Shown one piece after another: positions 16,117-24,628 of a stretch of DNA of 64,000 bases. Each line of letters begins with the position of its first letter. The stretch's first letter is position 1. Source of the stretch: Sandaracinaceae bacterium (GTDB lineage: Bacteria > Myxococcota_A > Polyangia > Polyangiales > Houyiibacteriaceae); assembly GCA_020633075.1 (NCBI GenBank), contig JACKEI010000002.1, positions 62,001 to 126,000 of the forward strand. Direction: 5' to 3'. A program made the position numbers and the translations under genes. Under the pieces are notes generated by a model. The model was given only the letters and a program-made list of their open reading frames with translations, was not told the DNA's origin and ran no database searches.

Positions 16117-17456
16117 CGCGGCGCGTACGCGGCGTAGGCGCGGCTGCGGTGCTGGGCCTCTGCGCCTGCGCCTCGGGGCCCCGCGCCGAGGTTCGGGCCG
16201 AGGTGGCAGAGCGCGACGTGGCGGGCGCCCTCGTCGCGTACGAGCGCGTGCGCGGCAGCGACGGGGCCGACGCGGCGTTGTTGCGCGACGTCGCGGCCCT
16301 GGTCCTCGAAGAGGCCGTCGCGGGGACCGACCTCGCCGTGCGCGACGCGGCGCTCTCGCAGCTGCGTCGTGGGCGCGAGCGCTCGCGGGCCGTGCTCGCG
16401 CGCCTGGCCGCTCACGAGGACGAGGCCGTGCGGGCCGCCGCGCTCGAGCTGCAAGCGAGCGCGGGGGACGAGCTGGCCAGGGCGCAGCTGCGCGCCTCGC
16501 TGGACTCGACCGACCAGGTCGCGCGTGCGGCAGCGCAGGGGGCGCTCGACCCGCGCGTCCCCGCTGACCTGAGCGCGTTGCACGACGCCTTGGTGGACCC
16601 CAGCGCGCGCGTGCGGCGCGCGGCCGCGCTGCGCCTGCGCTTGGCCGAACCGTTCGACGACGTGCGCGTCGCGCTCGAGCTCGCGGCGCGCGTGGATCCG
16701 AGCACCACGGTGCGCGTGGCGGCGCTGCAGGCCCTGGCCCGCCAGGGTGCGGAGGCCTTCCACGCGCTACGCGACCGCCTGGCCGACCCGGAGCCGGGCG
16801 TGCGGATGGCCACCTTGCTGGCGCTGCACGTCTGCGACCCGGCGCAGGCCCGGGGCGTGCTGAGCGGCTTCCTGGCCACGCCTCCCAGCCCGGACAGCCT
16901 CGAGGCGGCGCGGCTGCTCGCGGCGCGCGGCGTCGAGGGGGGCGAGGGCGGCGTCGAGGCGGCCCGCGCGGCGGACTACCTGCTCGCTGCGCTCAGCCAC
17001 GAAGACGAGCCGCTGCGCTCACAGGCCGCGGTCGCCGTCTCCTCTCTGCCCACGCTGTTCACACCGCATCCGGTGGACGGCATGCCGCGCTTCCAGGCGG
17101 CCCTGCTGGCGCGGCTCCAGCAGGAGACGACGCGCCACACCCGCCTCTTGCTCGCGCAGACGCTCCTGCGCAGCAGCGACACGGCGCCGCAGGCGGAGGT
17201 CGCCTTGCGCGAGCTGCTCGCGGGCGACGACGTGCCTGCGGTCATGGCGGCCACCGCGCTGGCGCGCCTCGGCGACGCTGCCGCGCTCGCGCGCCTCGAC
17301 GTGGCGCTGACGGACTCGCGCGCCACGCATCGGCGCATCGCCGCGTCGGCGCTCACCTGGGACGCGGGCGACCCCGACCGCGCCCGTGCGGCGCTGGGAG
17401 ACGAGGACGCCTTGGTGCGCGTCGCCGTCGCGGGCGGCATCCTCTCCGCGCACTGA
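16113..17456 (+). CDS. HEAT-repeat lipoprotein
   Basis: Starting at the GTG that overlaps the hydrolase stop, the protein has 447 residues. A short signal ends in a lipobox-like LCAC. The mature part is made of HEAT/PBS-lyase-type helical repeats: DEAVRAAALELQASAGDEL, VDPSARVRRAAALRLRL, DPSTTVRVAALQALARQG, ADPEPGVRMATLLALHV, and similar units to the end. Such solenoids bind other proteins; no catalytic motif is visible. Overlapping arrangement with the hydrolase gene suggests a shared task in the envelope, but the hydrolase has no export signal, so this link is weak. Long antisense frames here are composition artefacts. Confidence 0.8.
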   Translation: MTRRVRGVGAAAVLGLCACASGPRAEVRAEVAERDVAGALVAYERVRGSDGADAALLRDVAALVLEEAVAGTDLAVRDAALSQLRRGRERSRAVLARLAAHEDEAVRAAALELQASAGDELARAQLRASLDSTDQVARAAAQGALDPRVPADLSALHDALVDPSARVRRAAALRLRLAEPFDDVRVALELAARVDPSTTVRVAALQALARQGAEAFHALRDRLADPEPGVRMATLLALHVCDPAQARGVLSGFLATPPSPDSLEAARLLAARGVEGGEGGVEAARAADYLLAALSHEDEPLRSQAAVAVSSLPTLFTPHPVDGMPRFQAALLARLQQETTRHTRLLLAQTLLRSSDTAPQAEVALRELLAGDDVPAVMAATALARLGDAAALARLDVALTDSRATHRRIAASALTWDAGDPDRARAALGDEDALVRVAVAGGILSAH

Positions 17457-17469
17457 CGCGCGGCGCGGC

Positions 17470-17542
17470 GCGCGCTGTAGCCCCCGCGGCGCGGCGCGCT
17501 GTAGCCCCCGCGCCTCACGGCAGGCGCGCTGTAGCCCCCGCG
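17470..17542. repeat. Three copies of a 19-bp repeat
   Basis: GCGCGCTGTAGCCCCCGCG occurs exactly at 17470-17488, 17494-17512 and 17524-17542, at spacings of 24 and 30 bp, between two convergent genes. The unit is not palindromic by itself. It may be a slipped-strand duplication or a small dispersed repeat family. Confidence 0.75.
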
Positions 17543-17565
17543 CCCCACGGCAGCCGCGCCTCGCG

Positions 17566-18909
17566 CTAGCCGCGCAGCTCGTCCAGCGCGTCGAGGAAGA
17601 CGCGCGCCTTGAGCTCGGTCTCGGCGACTTCGCGCTCCGGGTCGCTCGCGGCGACCAGCCCGCCGCCCGCGAAGTAGTGCATCGCGTCGCGGTGCACCAA
17701 CGCGGTGCGGATGGCCACCGCGAGGGACAGCCCGCCCGCTTGGTCGATGTGGCCAATGGCCCCGCAGTAGACGCCGCGGGGCTCGGGCTCCAGGGCCTCG
17801 ATGGCTTGCATTGCGGCGAGCTTGGGCGCGCCCGTCACGCTCCCGGGCGGGAAGGTCGCGCGCAGCACGTCCACCACGTCCACCTCGGGGCGCGTCGTGG
17901 CCGCGACGGTGGTCACCAGGTGCGAGAGGCGCGCGTAGGGCTCCACGGAGAACGGGTCCTGCACGGTGACGCTGCCGGTCTCCGCCACGCGCGCCAGATC
18001 GTTGCGCATCAAGTCCACGATCATCGCGTGCTCGGCGTGCTCCTTCGCGTCGGCCCGCAGGGCCCGCGCGGCGGCCTCGTCCTGCCCTTCGGCGCGGGGC
18101 ACCGTGCCCTTGATGGGGCGCGTGGTGAGGCGCCGCGACCCCCGCTCCCAATTCAAGAAGGTCTCCATGGTGCGCGCCAAGACGGTGTGGTCACCCGCGT
18201 CCAAGTAGGCGCCCAGGGGCACCGGGCTCGCGCGCCGCATGGCCAGGAACAGGGCCAGGGGGTCACCGTGGATCTTCGCGGTCCAGCGGCGAGCCAGGTT
18301 CACCTGGTAGAAGTCGCCGGCGGCGATGTGCTCGAGGGCCGCGCGGACCGCGCGCTCGTGCAGGGCAGGCGACGGAGCCCACGCTTCGCTCATCACGGGC
18401 GCTGGGGGTGCCGGGACAGCGGTGTCCAGCACGCGGCGCAACCGGGCGCACGCGCCCTCGTCGTCGGCCAGGAGGAACGCGTCCCCGCTCGCGTGAGCGA
18501 GCGCGAGCACGGCGTCGTAGCGCGCGAAGTGCAGCGTGGGCGTTCTCGGCTCGCGGACGTGCCGCGCGCGGAGACGGGGCTCGAGGGCGAAGGCCGCGTC
18601 GTACGCGACATACCCAATGTAGCGGGGCACACGGGACAGCGGCGGCAGCGCCTCCGCTGCGGCAGGCCCTGTGTAGACCCGCGCGGAGGGGCTGGCAGCG
18701 ACCTTCAGATCCCGGAGCGGCGCGAGCGGATCTGCCGCGTCGAAGTGCGAGCGCAGCGTCTCCACGGGGTCACACGCTAGAAACGACCACCCGTCGCGCG
18801 ACAAGCCCTCGCCGTCCAGCCACGCCAGCCCCCCCCGCGCGCGCATGCGCTCGGCGAGCGTCGGGATTTCGTGCTGGACGCCGTAGCGCTCGACCCACAT
18901 GCCTCCCAT
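17566..18909 (-). CDS. pabB: Aminodeoxychorismate synthase component I
   Basis: The 447-residue protein belongs to the chorismate-utilising family. Signature segments: AGDFYQVNLARRW, TRPIKGTVPR, MIVDLMRNDLARV and ATFPPGSVTGAPK. The Lys in PIKGT (about residue 265) marks PabB rather than anthranilate synthase TrpE, which has Ala there. It converts chorismate to 4-amino-4-deoxychorismate for folate, using ammonia from a PabA glutaminase not encoded nearby. The start is uncertain: ATGs at 18909 and 18900 are both possible, and upstream codons do not look like PabB. The gene stands alone, convergent with the HEAT lipoprotein gene and divergent from the membrane protein gene. Confidence 0.88.
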   Translation of the reverse strand: MGGMWVERYGVQHEIPTLAERMRARGGLAWLDGEGLSRDGWSFLACDPVETLRSHFDAADPLAPLRDLKVAASPSARVYTGPAAAEALPPLSRVPRYIGYVAYDAAFALEPRLRARHVREPRTPTLHFARYDAVLALAHASGDAFLLADDEGACARLRRVLDTAVPAPPAPVMSEAWAPSPALHERAVRAALEHIAAGDFYQVNLARRWTAKIHGDPLALFLAMRRASPVPLGAYLDAGDHTVLARTMETFLNWERGSRRLTTRPIKGTVPRAEGQDEAAARALRADAKEHAEHAMIVDLMRNDLARVAETGSVTVQDPFSVEPYARLSHLVTTVAATTRPEVDVVDVLRATFPPGSVTGAPKLAAMQAIEALEPEPRGVYCGAIGHIDQAGGLSLAVAIRTALVHRDAMHYFAGGGLVAASDPEREVAETELKARVFLDALDELRG

Positions 18910-19083
18910 GTACTGTCCGCGAGCCGGCGGGTAAAGCGTCCCGCTGCCACGGATCTGCGGCCCGGCCGCGCGTGAGCGCCCGAGCTGCGCAATTGTGCGA
19001 GACACGTCCACCGTTTCAGGGTCATCATTGCGCGGCAGGACGGAGGGCTCGCGTGGCCAGTTAGTGTCCGTCGATGGAGTCCG

Positions 19084-20622
19084 ATGCGCTCGCAACTTGC
19101 TTGGTCACGACTCGAGGTGCTCGGCTTCCTGCTGGCAGGCTGCGCGCTCGCGTACCCGTTCTGGCACACCGCTCGGCCTCCCATAGAGGACATGCCCCAG
19201 CACGTCGCCATGGTCCGGATGCTCGGCCACCTGCACGACGATACGCTCGGCTACGCGGCGTATTACGAACTATCCGGTCGGAACCCACCGTACTTGGCCT
19301 GGTATTCCGTGATCGTCGCCCTGTCGTATCTCGTCGGGCCGGTCGCTGCGGTGAAGTGCGCGTACACAGCGCCCATCGTGCTCACACCACTGGCCGTGCG
19401 CGCGACGCTCCGCTCGCTGGGCAGGCCCACGGGTGTGGCCTGGGCAGCCTCGGGACTCACATGGAACAGCATGTTGCTGCTCGGCTTTGTCCAGTTTCTG
19501 ACGGCCGTTCCGGCATTGTTTTTCGGGATCGCGGCCGCCGTTCGACTGCTGGACGAGCCGACACGCCGAGGGCGCTGGTCGTGCGGCGCGTGGGCTCTGC
19601 TCACGTTCTGTTGCCACCCCTTCGCTTCGTTCGTGCTGCTGTGCTGCCTGGCCGGCGTGATGGTCACAGCCCGCGAAGGTGCGCGGAAGTCGCTCGTGCT
19701 GGCGTGCACCCCCGTCGCGCTGGCCGTGCTTGCGTGGGCGCTTCTCGTGGGCGGCGATGGGCAAGCGCGCGGGGCGCCTGTCTACGTCGCAGCAGAACAG
19801 GCTCGCCAGGACGTTCCTCTGTGGCTCGGGGACATCTTGAGCGGACCAGGGGACGAGCTGCGGCTCGCGGCGTGGCTCGGGCTCGTCGCGGTCGGATGTC
19901 TGGCGGCCTTCTGCGACCCACGAGATAGCGAGCCCTTCCCGAACAAGCTGCGGGTGCGAGCCCTTGGCGCGGTCGGCCTCGGCCTCATGGCCGCGTACTT
20001 CGTCTTGCCCATCGCGGTGGGCTGGATCTGGCCCATAGCACCGCGCGCGCTCCTGTTGGGCAGCTTGCTGCTCTTGGTGGCGCTGCCGTGGTCGCGTCGG
20101 CTCGCTCCCGTCCTCGTCACGCTCCACCTCACGCTCACTGCCGTCACGGCGGTTCAGGTGACGACGGCTTTCGCGGCGTTCGAGGAGGAGGAAGGGGACT
20201 TCGAGACGGCGATGGAGCACATCCCCATGCGCACCCGGTTCGCGCTGTGGGCGCCGCGCACCGACTCGGCCCACGTGGGCTGGTGGCCTTACACGCATTG
20301 GGGCGGCTGGGTTCACGCAGAGCGAGGAGGAGGCACTGCGTTCTCATTCGCCTCGCATCCCAGCATGCCCGTAGCGTGGCGGTCCTCTCTGCCACCTCCG
20401 CCGCCCATCCCGGGCAACGGTATCCAAGTCCATCGGGCCAGCCCTGCGCGGGACCTCCCCTGGTTCGAGCACGTCCTCGTTCGCGGGGACGGTACGGCGC
20501 TGGCGCGCAGCGGGCTGTTCCAACCCGTGTACGTCGGCCGAGAGTGGAGTGTGTGGGAGCGGACGACTCCGGGTTCGGTCCGGGTCCGCGCGCCTGCTCC
20601 CGCGTGGACAGACCACAGATGA
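19084..20622 (+). CDS. Polytopic membrane protein, possible GT-C-like
   Basis: The 512-residue protein has about ten hydrophobic helices (for example EVLGFLLAGCALAYPF, AVPALFFGIAAAVRLL, ALLLGSLLLLVALPW) and a soluble C-terminal stretch of about 120 residues. An acidic motif after the first helix (PPIEDMPQHVAM) and the loop ending GRNPPYLAWY resemble the first periplasmic loop of GT-C glycosyltransferases, where an Asp is catalytic. No family can be named with confidence. Codon use is less GC-biased than neighbours, with more T and A at third positions and several CA/TG-rich codons, which may mean later acquisition. It is divergent from pabB. Confidence 0.7.
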   Translation: MRSQLAWSRLEVLGFLLAGCALAYPFWHTARPPIEDMPQHVAMVRMLGHLHDDTLGYAAYYELSGRNPPYLAWYSVIVALSYLVGPVAAVKCAYTAPIVLTPLAVRATLRSLGRPTGVAWAASGLTWNSMLLLGFVQFLTAVPALFFGIAAAVRLLDEPTRRGRWSCGAWALLTFCCHPFASFVLLCCLAGVMVTAREGARKSLVLACTPVALAVLAWALLVGGDGQARGAPVYVAAEQARQDVPLWLGDILSGPGDELRLAAWLGLVAVGCLAAFCDPRDSEPFPNKLRVRALGAVGLGLMAAYFVLPIAVGWIWPIAPRALLLGSLLLLVALPWSRRLAPVLVTLHLTLTAVTAVQVTTAFAAFEEEEGDFETAMEHIPMRTRFALWAPRTDSAHVGWWPYTHWGGWVHAERGGGTAFSFASHPSMPVAWRSSLPPPPPIPGNGIQVHRASPARDLPWFEHVLVRGDGTALARSGLFQPVYVGREWSVWERTTPGSVRVRAPAPAWTDHR

Positions 20623-20759
20623 GTTGACTCGCAAACCACGCTGACGCGGAGCCATGAAGGCGCACAGGTGGTGGCGATTGACGAGGGCGTCCGCTCTTCG
20701 CTCCCGCGGTGCAGCTGTCGGCGCGCTTGCCCCAACGTAGAGAAGCGGGCTACACGAGC

Positions 20760-21161
20760 GTGGTGAAGCTGGACCCTCGCTCAGGCTCGCTCGGTTCGTC
20801 ATGTCGCCTCGCGCTCGCCGTCGCGCTCGCGCTGACCCTGGGCTGCGCCGGGCTCTCCGACGACCTCCGCCATGCGCGGCGCAGCTACGCGGCCGCGGCC
20901 TACGAGGACGCGCTGACCTGGTTGGTCGCCGTCGAGGGGGACATCCCAGCGGCGACGCCCGCGCAGCAGGCGACCTGGCACTACCTGCGCGGGATGACGG
21001 AGTACCGGCTCGGGCATCGGGGAGAAGCCCGGCACTATCTGGCCCTCGCTCACGTCATTGGGGGGGAGCGGGGCGTGGGGCTGCAGCCGGAGTGGCGGCG
21101 CACCCTGGCCATCACGCTCGCCGAGCTGAGCAGCGAGCTGCCCGGCTCGACGGAACCGTGA
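20760..21161 (+). CDS. Small TPR-like lipoprotein
   Basis: From GTG at 20760 the protein has 133 residues. A hydrophobic signal ends at LTLGCAG, lipobox-like but with Thr at -3. The rest is two or three helical hairpins (HARRSYAAAAYEDALTWLVA, WHYLRGMTEYRLGHRGEARH) that resemble tetratricopeptide repeats. No catalytic residues are seen. Alternative starts lie upstream (20709) and at the adjacent GTG 20763. It lies 138 bp after the membrane protein gene and converges with the DUF465 gene, with only 4 bp between stops. Confidence 0.65.
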   Translation: MVKLDPRSGSLGSSCRLALAVALALTLGCAGLSDDLRHARRSYAAAAYEDALTWLVAVEGDIPAATPAQQATWHYLRGMTEYRLGHRGEARHYLALAHVIGGERGVGLQPEWRRTLAITLAELSSELPGSTEP

Positions 21162-21165
21162 CGCG

Positions 21166-21366
21166 TCAGCGGCTGGTCAACCCCGCCAGCTCGTCCTTCA
21201 GCGCGAGCTTCTCCTTCTTCAGTTGCTGTAGCTCCGTCTCTTCGTCCGCGGTGAGTGACAGGCGACCGTCGAGCTCGCACACGCGGGCGTCGATCTTCTG
21301 GTGCTTGCTCGTGAGGCGCTCGAGCTGGAATTCGAGCTTTTCGGACGAAAGCGAGGACTTTGACAT
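21166..21366 (-). CDS. DUF465 (YdcH family) small protein
   Basis: This 66-residue protein starts at the ATG at 21366, which begins MSKSSLSSEKLEFQ. The body is one charged antiparallel coiled coil: LERLTSKHQKIDARVCEL and ELQQLKKEKLALKDELAGL, with LSLTADEE between. This is the DUF465/YdcH pattern of about 60-70 residues. Function is not established. The frame extends to 21462 but that part lacks family similarity. Confidence 0.82.
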   Translation of the reverse strand: MSKSSLSSEKLEFQLERLTSKHQKIDARVCELDGRLSLTADEETELQQLKKEKLALKDELAGLTSR

Positions 21367-21487
21367 AGGCGCTCCCAGGGGGTGGGGGCTCTGGCGAACT
21401 GGCTGAGCGCGCGCAGAGCCGGTCGAGACCTCCAGGCTAGAGAGGCTCGTTCCCGAAGGCAACCTTCTTGGCGCGCAGCCTGTTCCC

Positions 21488-22576
21488 TCAGCCTGGGAGG
21501 TCGAGAGGCTCGACGCGAATCCACGAGAGCGTGCGCTCGAGGCCCTCCGCGGGCGTGACCCACGGCGTGTAGCCCAGGAGGCGCTCGGCCTTCTCGTTCG
21601 AGAAGTAGAAGTCGCGCCCGAGGATGTACAGGTGGAAGCGGTGGAACGGCACGTTCACTCGGAACACGCGGTGCACCAGCTCCATCCCTCGCGCGACGAT
21701 CGCCAGGAGCCCGTAAGGCATGTGGTGCTTCGGCAGCTGCACCCCTCGCGCCTCGGCGTAGGGCCGCAGGAACTCGAAGTAGTTCAGCGCGTTGCCCTCG
21801 CCCACGAAGAAGGCCTGGCCTCCCACGCTCGCGCGCGTGGCGGGGTCCATCAAGCGCGCGGCGGCCAAGAGGTGCGCGTGCACCACGTTGTCCACGTACA
21901 CCACGTCGAAACGTGCGCTCCCGTCGCCCAGCAGGAAGGGCAACTTCCCGCGGGCGATCTCGGTCAGGCTCACCTTGATGGCGTGTGGATCGTGCGGGCC
22001 GTAGAGGTGTACCGGGCGCACGGAGCACGTGGCGAGCGTGTTCACGTCGTTCGCAGCGAGCACGGACTTCTCGCCCGCGATCTTGGTGCGAACGTAGTCG
22101 TGCACGAGCACGTCCGGGTAGGGCAGGCTCTCGTCGCCGAAGCTCACGGGCTCCAGCCCCAGCACCACGTCCTCGGAGCTGGTGTACACCAGCTGACGCA
22201 CGCCGAGCTCCTGACAGACGGCGACGACGTTGCGCGTCCCGTCCACGTTGACAGCGTCGATGAGCGGGTTCTTGTCGAGGCCTACGTCCACGATGGAGGC
22301 GAGGTGGAACACGGTGTCGGCGCCAGCGAGCGCGGCGCGCAGGTCCGCGCGCGAGCGGACGTCGCCGACGGAGCTGCTGAGCGCGACCTCCGACGACACC
22401 GCATCACGGGGCGTGAAGGGTACCGTGTCGAGGACGTGTACGGCGTCGAAGCGCGGCCAGCCCGGAGGCGCGTCGGCTGCGGCGCCGAGGAGGCACGCGA
22501 CCAAGCGCTGGCCGAGAAAGCCAGCGCCGCCGATGACCACTGCGCGACGTGGCGTGAGGGAGGAGGGGGGAGTCAC
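21488..22576 (-). CDS. NAD-dependent epimerase/3-beta-HSD-like dehydrogenase
   Basis: The extended SDR protein has 362 residues from GTG at 22576. It shows the NAD(P)-binding GGAGFLG at residues 16-22, GDVRSRADL, FHLASIVD, the catalytic Tyr-Lys pair (Tyr161, Lys165 in DYVRTK) and RPVHLYGPHDP. Overall pattern is closest to the 3-beta-hydroxysteroid dehydrogenase/C4-decarboxylase group (NSDHL-like), which act on sterols, but sugar epimerases and other substrates cannot be excluded. A C-terminal helix-rich piece (LAIVARGMELVHRVFRV) may associate with membrane. It is divergent from the Sel1 lipoprotein gene; no sterol gene is in the window. Confidence 0.8.
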   Translation of the reverse strand: MTPPSSLTPRRAVVIGGAGFLGQRLVACLLGAAADAPPGWPRFDAVHVLDTVPFTPRDAVSSEVALSSSVGDVRSRADLRAALAGADTVFHLASIVDVGLDKNPLIDAVNVDGTRNVVAVCQELGVRQLVYTSSEDVVLGLEPVSFGDESLPYPDVLVHDYVRTKIAGEKSVLAANDVNTLATCSVRPVHLYGPHDPHAIKVSLTEIARGKLPFLLGDGSARFDVVYVDNVVHAHLLAAARLMDPATRASVGGQAFFVGEGNALNYFEFLRPYAEARGVQLPKHHMPYGLLAIVARGMELVHRVFRVNVPFHRFHLYILGRDFYFSNEKAERLLGYTPWVTPAEGLERTLSWIRVEPLDLPG

Positions 22577-22684
22577 GACCAGGCTTATACTCCAGTCGGC
22601 CCCGTTGCAGGCGCCGGATTCGCAGGACAACCCCCTTCCGGCCGAGCTCGGACCGCGTACCCTCTAGGGCGAAGGAGTTCCAGC

Positions 22685-23680
22685 ATGACGAACGCAGCGC
22701 CCTACGCATGGGTACCCGCCCCGATCCTTGTCACGTCGCTCTGGCTCTCCGCCTGCGGTGGAGGCGCGACGACGGCTGCGAGCACCACCCCCCCGGCGAC
22801 GGGTATGTCCAGCGCACGGCAGATCGGAGCAGGGACGCCGAGCGCCGACGAGCGCGCCTGCCGCAGCGCTGGCGACGCGCGCACCTGCTTGGCACTCGGT
22901 CGTCGCTATGAGCTCGCGCGCGGGGTCGACCGCAGCGTCCCGCAGGCGCTCGAGCTCTACCGCTTGGCGTGCGAGCAGGGCTTGGGCGCCGGCTGCTTCG
23001 CGTGGCTCGCGCTGATCGACACGGACTCGTACTTCTGGGAGCAGCGCGAGCCCGCCCTCGCCGCGTCGGTGGCCGCGTGCGAGAGCGACTCCGCGGACGC
23101 CTGCGCCGCCGTGGGGTTCGCGCACGACAGGGGCTTGGGGGTGGACGTGGACTACGCCGCGGCGCTGCGCTGGTATCAGTCGTCCTGCGCCAGCGGCAGC
23201 ACGCGAGGATGCACCGGGCTGGCGGACTTGTATTGGAGCGGCGACGGCGTCGAGGGCGACCCGCAACGCGCGGTGCACCTGTACACCCAGTCGTGCGCCG
23301 CCGACGACCCATGGGCCTGCTCTCAACTCGGGCACATCTACGACGAGGGCGAGGTCGTCCCACAGGACTACGCGCGCGCTCGTGAGCTCTATGAGCGGGC
23401 CTGTGAGGGTGGGGATCCCCTCGGCTGCAGCAACTGGGGGGTGGTGATGCTCGAGGGCATGGGGGTGACGCCCAGCGCCGAGCGCGCCGCCCAGCTCTTC
23501 GAGAGGGGCTGTCGCGAGGGGGACGCGGGGGGCTGCAACGAGCTCGGTCTGCTCTACGAGCATGGTCGGGGAGTGCGTCGTGACCTCGCGCTCGCTCGGG
23601 AGCTGTTCGTCCAGGCCTGCATGGCGGACGTCGCGGAGGCGTGCGAGGGTCAGGCGCGGCTCGACGGCGACGGCGACTGA
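22685..23680 (+). CDS. Sel1-repeat lipoprotein
   Basis: The protein has 331 residues; the ATG is preceded by AGGAG at a good distance. Lipobox LSAC is canonical. After a Thr/Pro linker come tandem Sel1-like repeats of about 36 residues, each with a pair such as ALELYRLACEQGLGAGCF or YERACEGGDPLGCSNWG. Most repeats carry two Cys spaced as in HcpA-type Sel1 proteins, so disulfide-stapled hairpins are expected outside the cytoplasm. Sel1 proteins act as protein-binding scaffolds; the partner is unknown. It is followed by lolA after 109 bp. Confidence 0.87.
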   Translation: MTNAAPYAWVPAPILVTSLWLSACGGGATTAASTTPPATGMSSARQIGAGTPSADERACRSAGDARTCLALGRRYELARGVDRSVPQALELYRLACEQGLGAGCFAWLALIDTDSYFWEQREPALAASVAACESDSADACAAVGFAHDRGLGVDVDYAAALRWYQSSCASGSTRGCTGLADLYWSGDGVEGDPQRAVHLYTQSCAADDPWACSQLGHIYDEGEVVPQDYARARELYERACEGGDPLGCSNWGVVMLEGMGVTPSAERAAQLFERGCREGDAGGCNELGLLYEHGRGVRRDLALARELFVQACMADVAEACEGQARLDGDGD

Positions 23681-23788
23681 GGGACCGGGCGACGGCAACG
23701 GAGGCCGGGCGAGACTGGTCATTTCCGGGCTGGGCATGAATACTCCGCGCCGCTGCGTCGTTCAGCCCACGGAGCCATACTGACCACC

Positions 23789-24592
23789 ATGCACGCTACC
23801 CTCTCGCATCCCCGCCGCTCGACCCGTGTCCGCCTCGCCGTGCTGCTCTCCGTGCTCACCAGCGCCGCGTGCATCGCGGGGGCCGAGGCACAGAACCCGG
23901 CGCCGGACACCTCCATGCGCGCGCGGCAGCCCCGGCCCGCGACGCCGCCTGCGTCGACGCCCGCCCCGGCGCGCATGACGGCCGCTCAGGTCGCTGGGCT
24001 GGTGCAGTCGTTCTACGACCAGACCACCAGCTTCCAGGCCAACTTCGAGCAGGAGCAGTACACCAAGGTCTACGACCGGCGTCAGCGCTCGCGCGGGCGC
24101 GTGGTGTTCGCCAAGCCGGGTCGCATGCGCTTCGACTACGCCGCACCGAACGGTCAGGTGTTCGTCAGCGATGGTCAGCGCCTGGTGGTGTACCAGCCCC
24201 CCGAGGAGGGCGAGACCGAGGGCCAGCTGATCGAGCGCGCCATGGACAGCGACCAGCTGCCCCAGGCGTTCTCGTTCCTCACCGGCACCGGCCGCCTGGA
24301 CCGGGACTTCAACTTCCGTCTGCTCAACGCCGCCCGCCACGAGTTCCCGGACGGCTACGTGCTCGCGCTGCGGCCCCGGCGCCCGAACGCCAACTACGAG
24401 CAGCTCCTGTTCTTCGTGCGCATCGTCGGCGAGGGGGAGCAGCGCGCCGGCGTGGTCCAGCGGGTGCTGATCCGCGACGCGCAGGGCAACACCAACCGCT
24501 TCACCTTTGCGGACATGCAGTTCAATCGCGACGTGCCCACGGAGCGCTTCACCTTCCGCGCGCCGCCCAACACCCGCACCGTCCAGAACTGA
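23789..24592 (+). CDS. lolA: Outer-membrane lipoprotein carrier LolA
   Basis: The protein has 267 residues, longer than typical LolA because of a Pro/Thr-rich linker of about 40 residues after the signal peptide. The family core is clear: LVQSFYDQTTSFQANFEQEQ, RGRVVFAKPGRMRFDYAAPN, FVSDGQRLVVYQP, SFLTGTGRLDRDF and FTFADMQFNRDVP. LolA is the periplasmic shuttle for lipoproteins between LolCDE and the outer membrane, relevant to the many lipoproteins encoded here. The A/G/E-rich ends match no other domain. LolCDE is not in the window. Confidence 0.9.
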   Translation: MHATLSHPRRSTRVRLAVLLSVLTSAACIAGAEAQNPAPDTSMRARQPRPATPPASTPAPARMTAAQVAGLVQSFYDQTTSFQANFEQEQYTKVYDRRQRSRGRVVFAKPGRMRFDYAAPNGQVFVSDGQRLVVYQPPEEGETEGQLIERAMDSDQLPQAFSFLTGTGRLDRDFNFRLLNAARHEFPDGYVLALRPRRPNANYEQLLFFVRIVGEGEQRAGVVQRVLIRDAQGNTNRFTFADMQFNRDVPTERFTFRAPPNTRTVQN

Positions 24593-24628
24593 GCCGGACG
24601 CGCTCGCGGCGGGTGAGACCTGCTGCGC

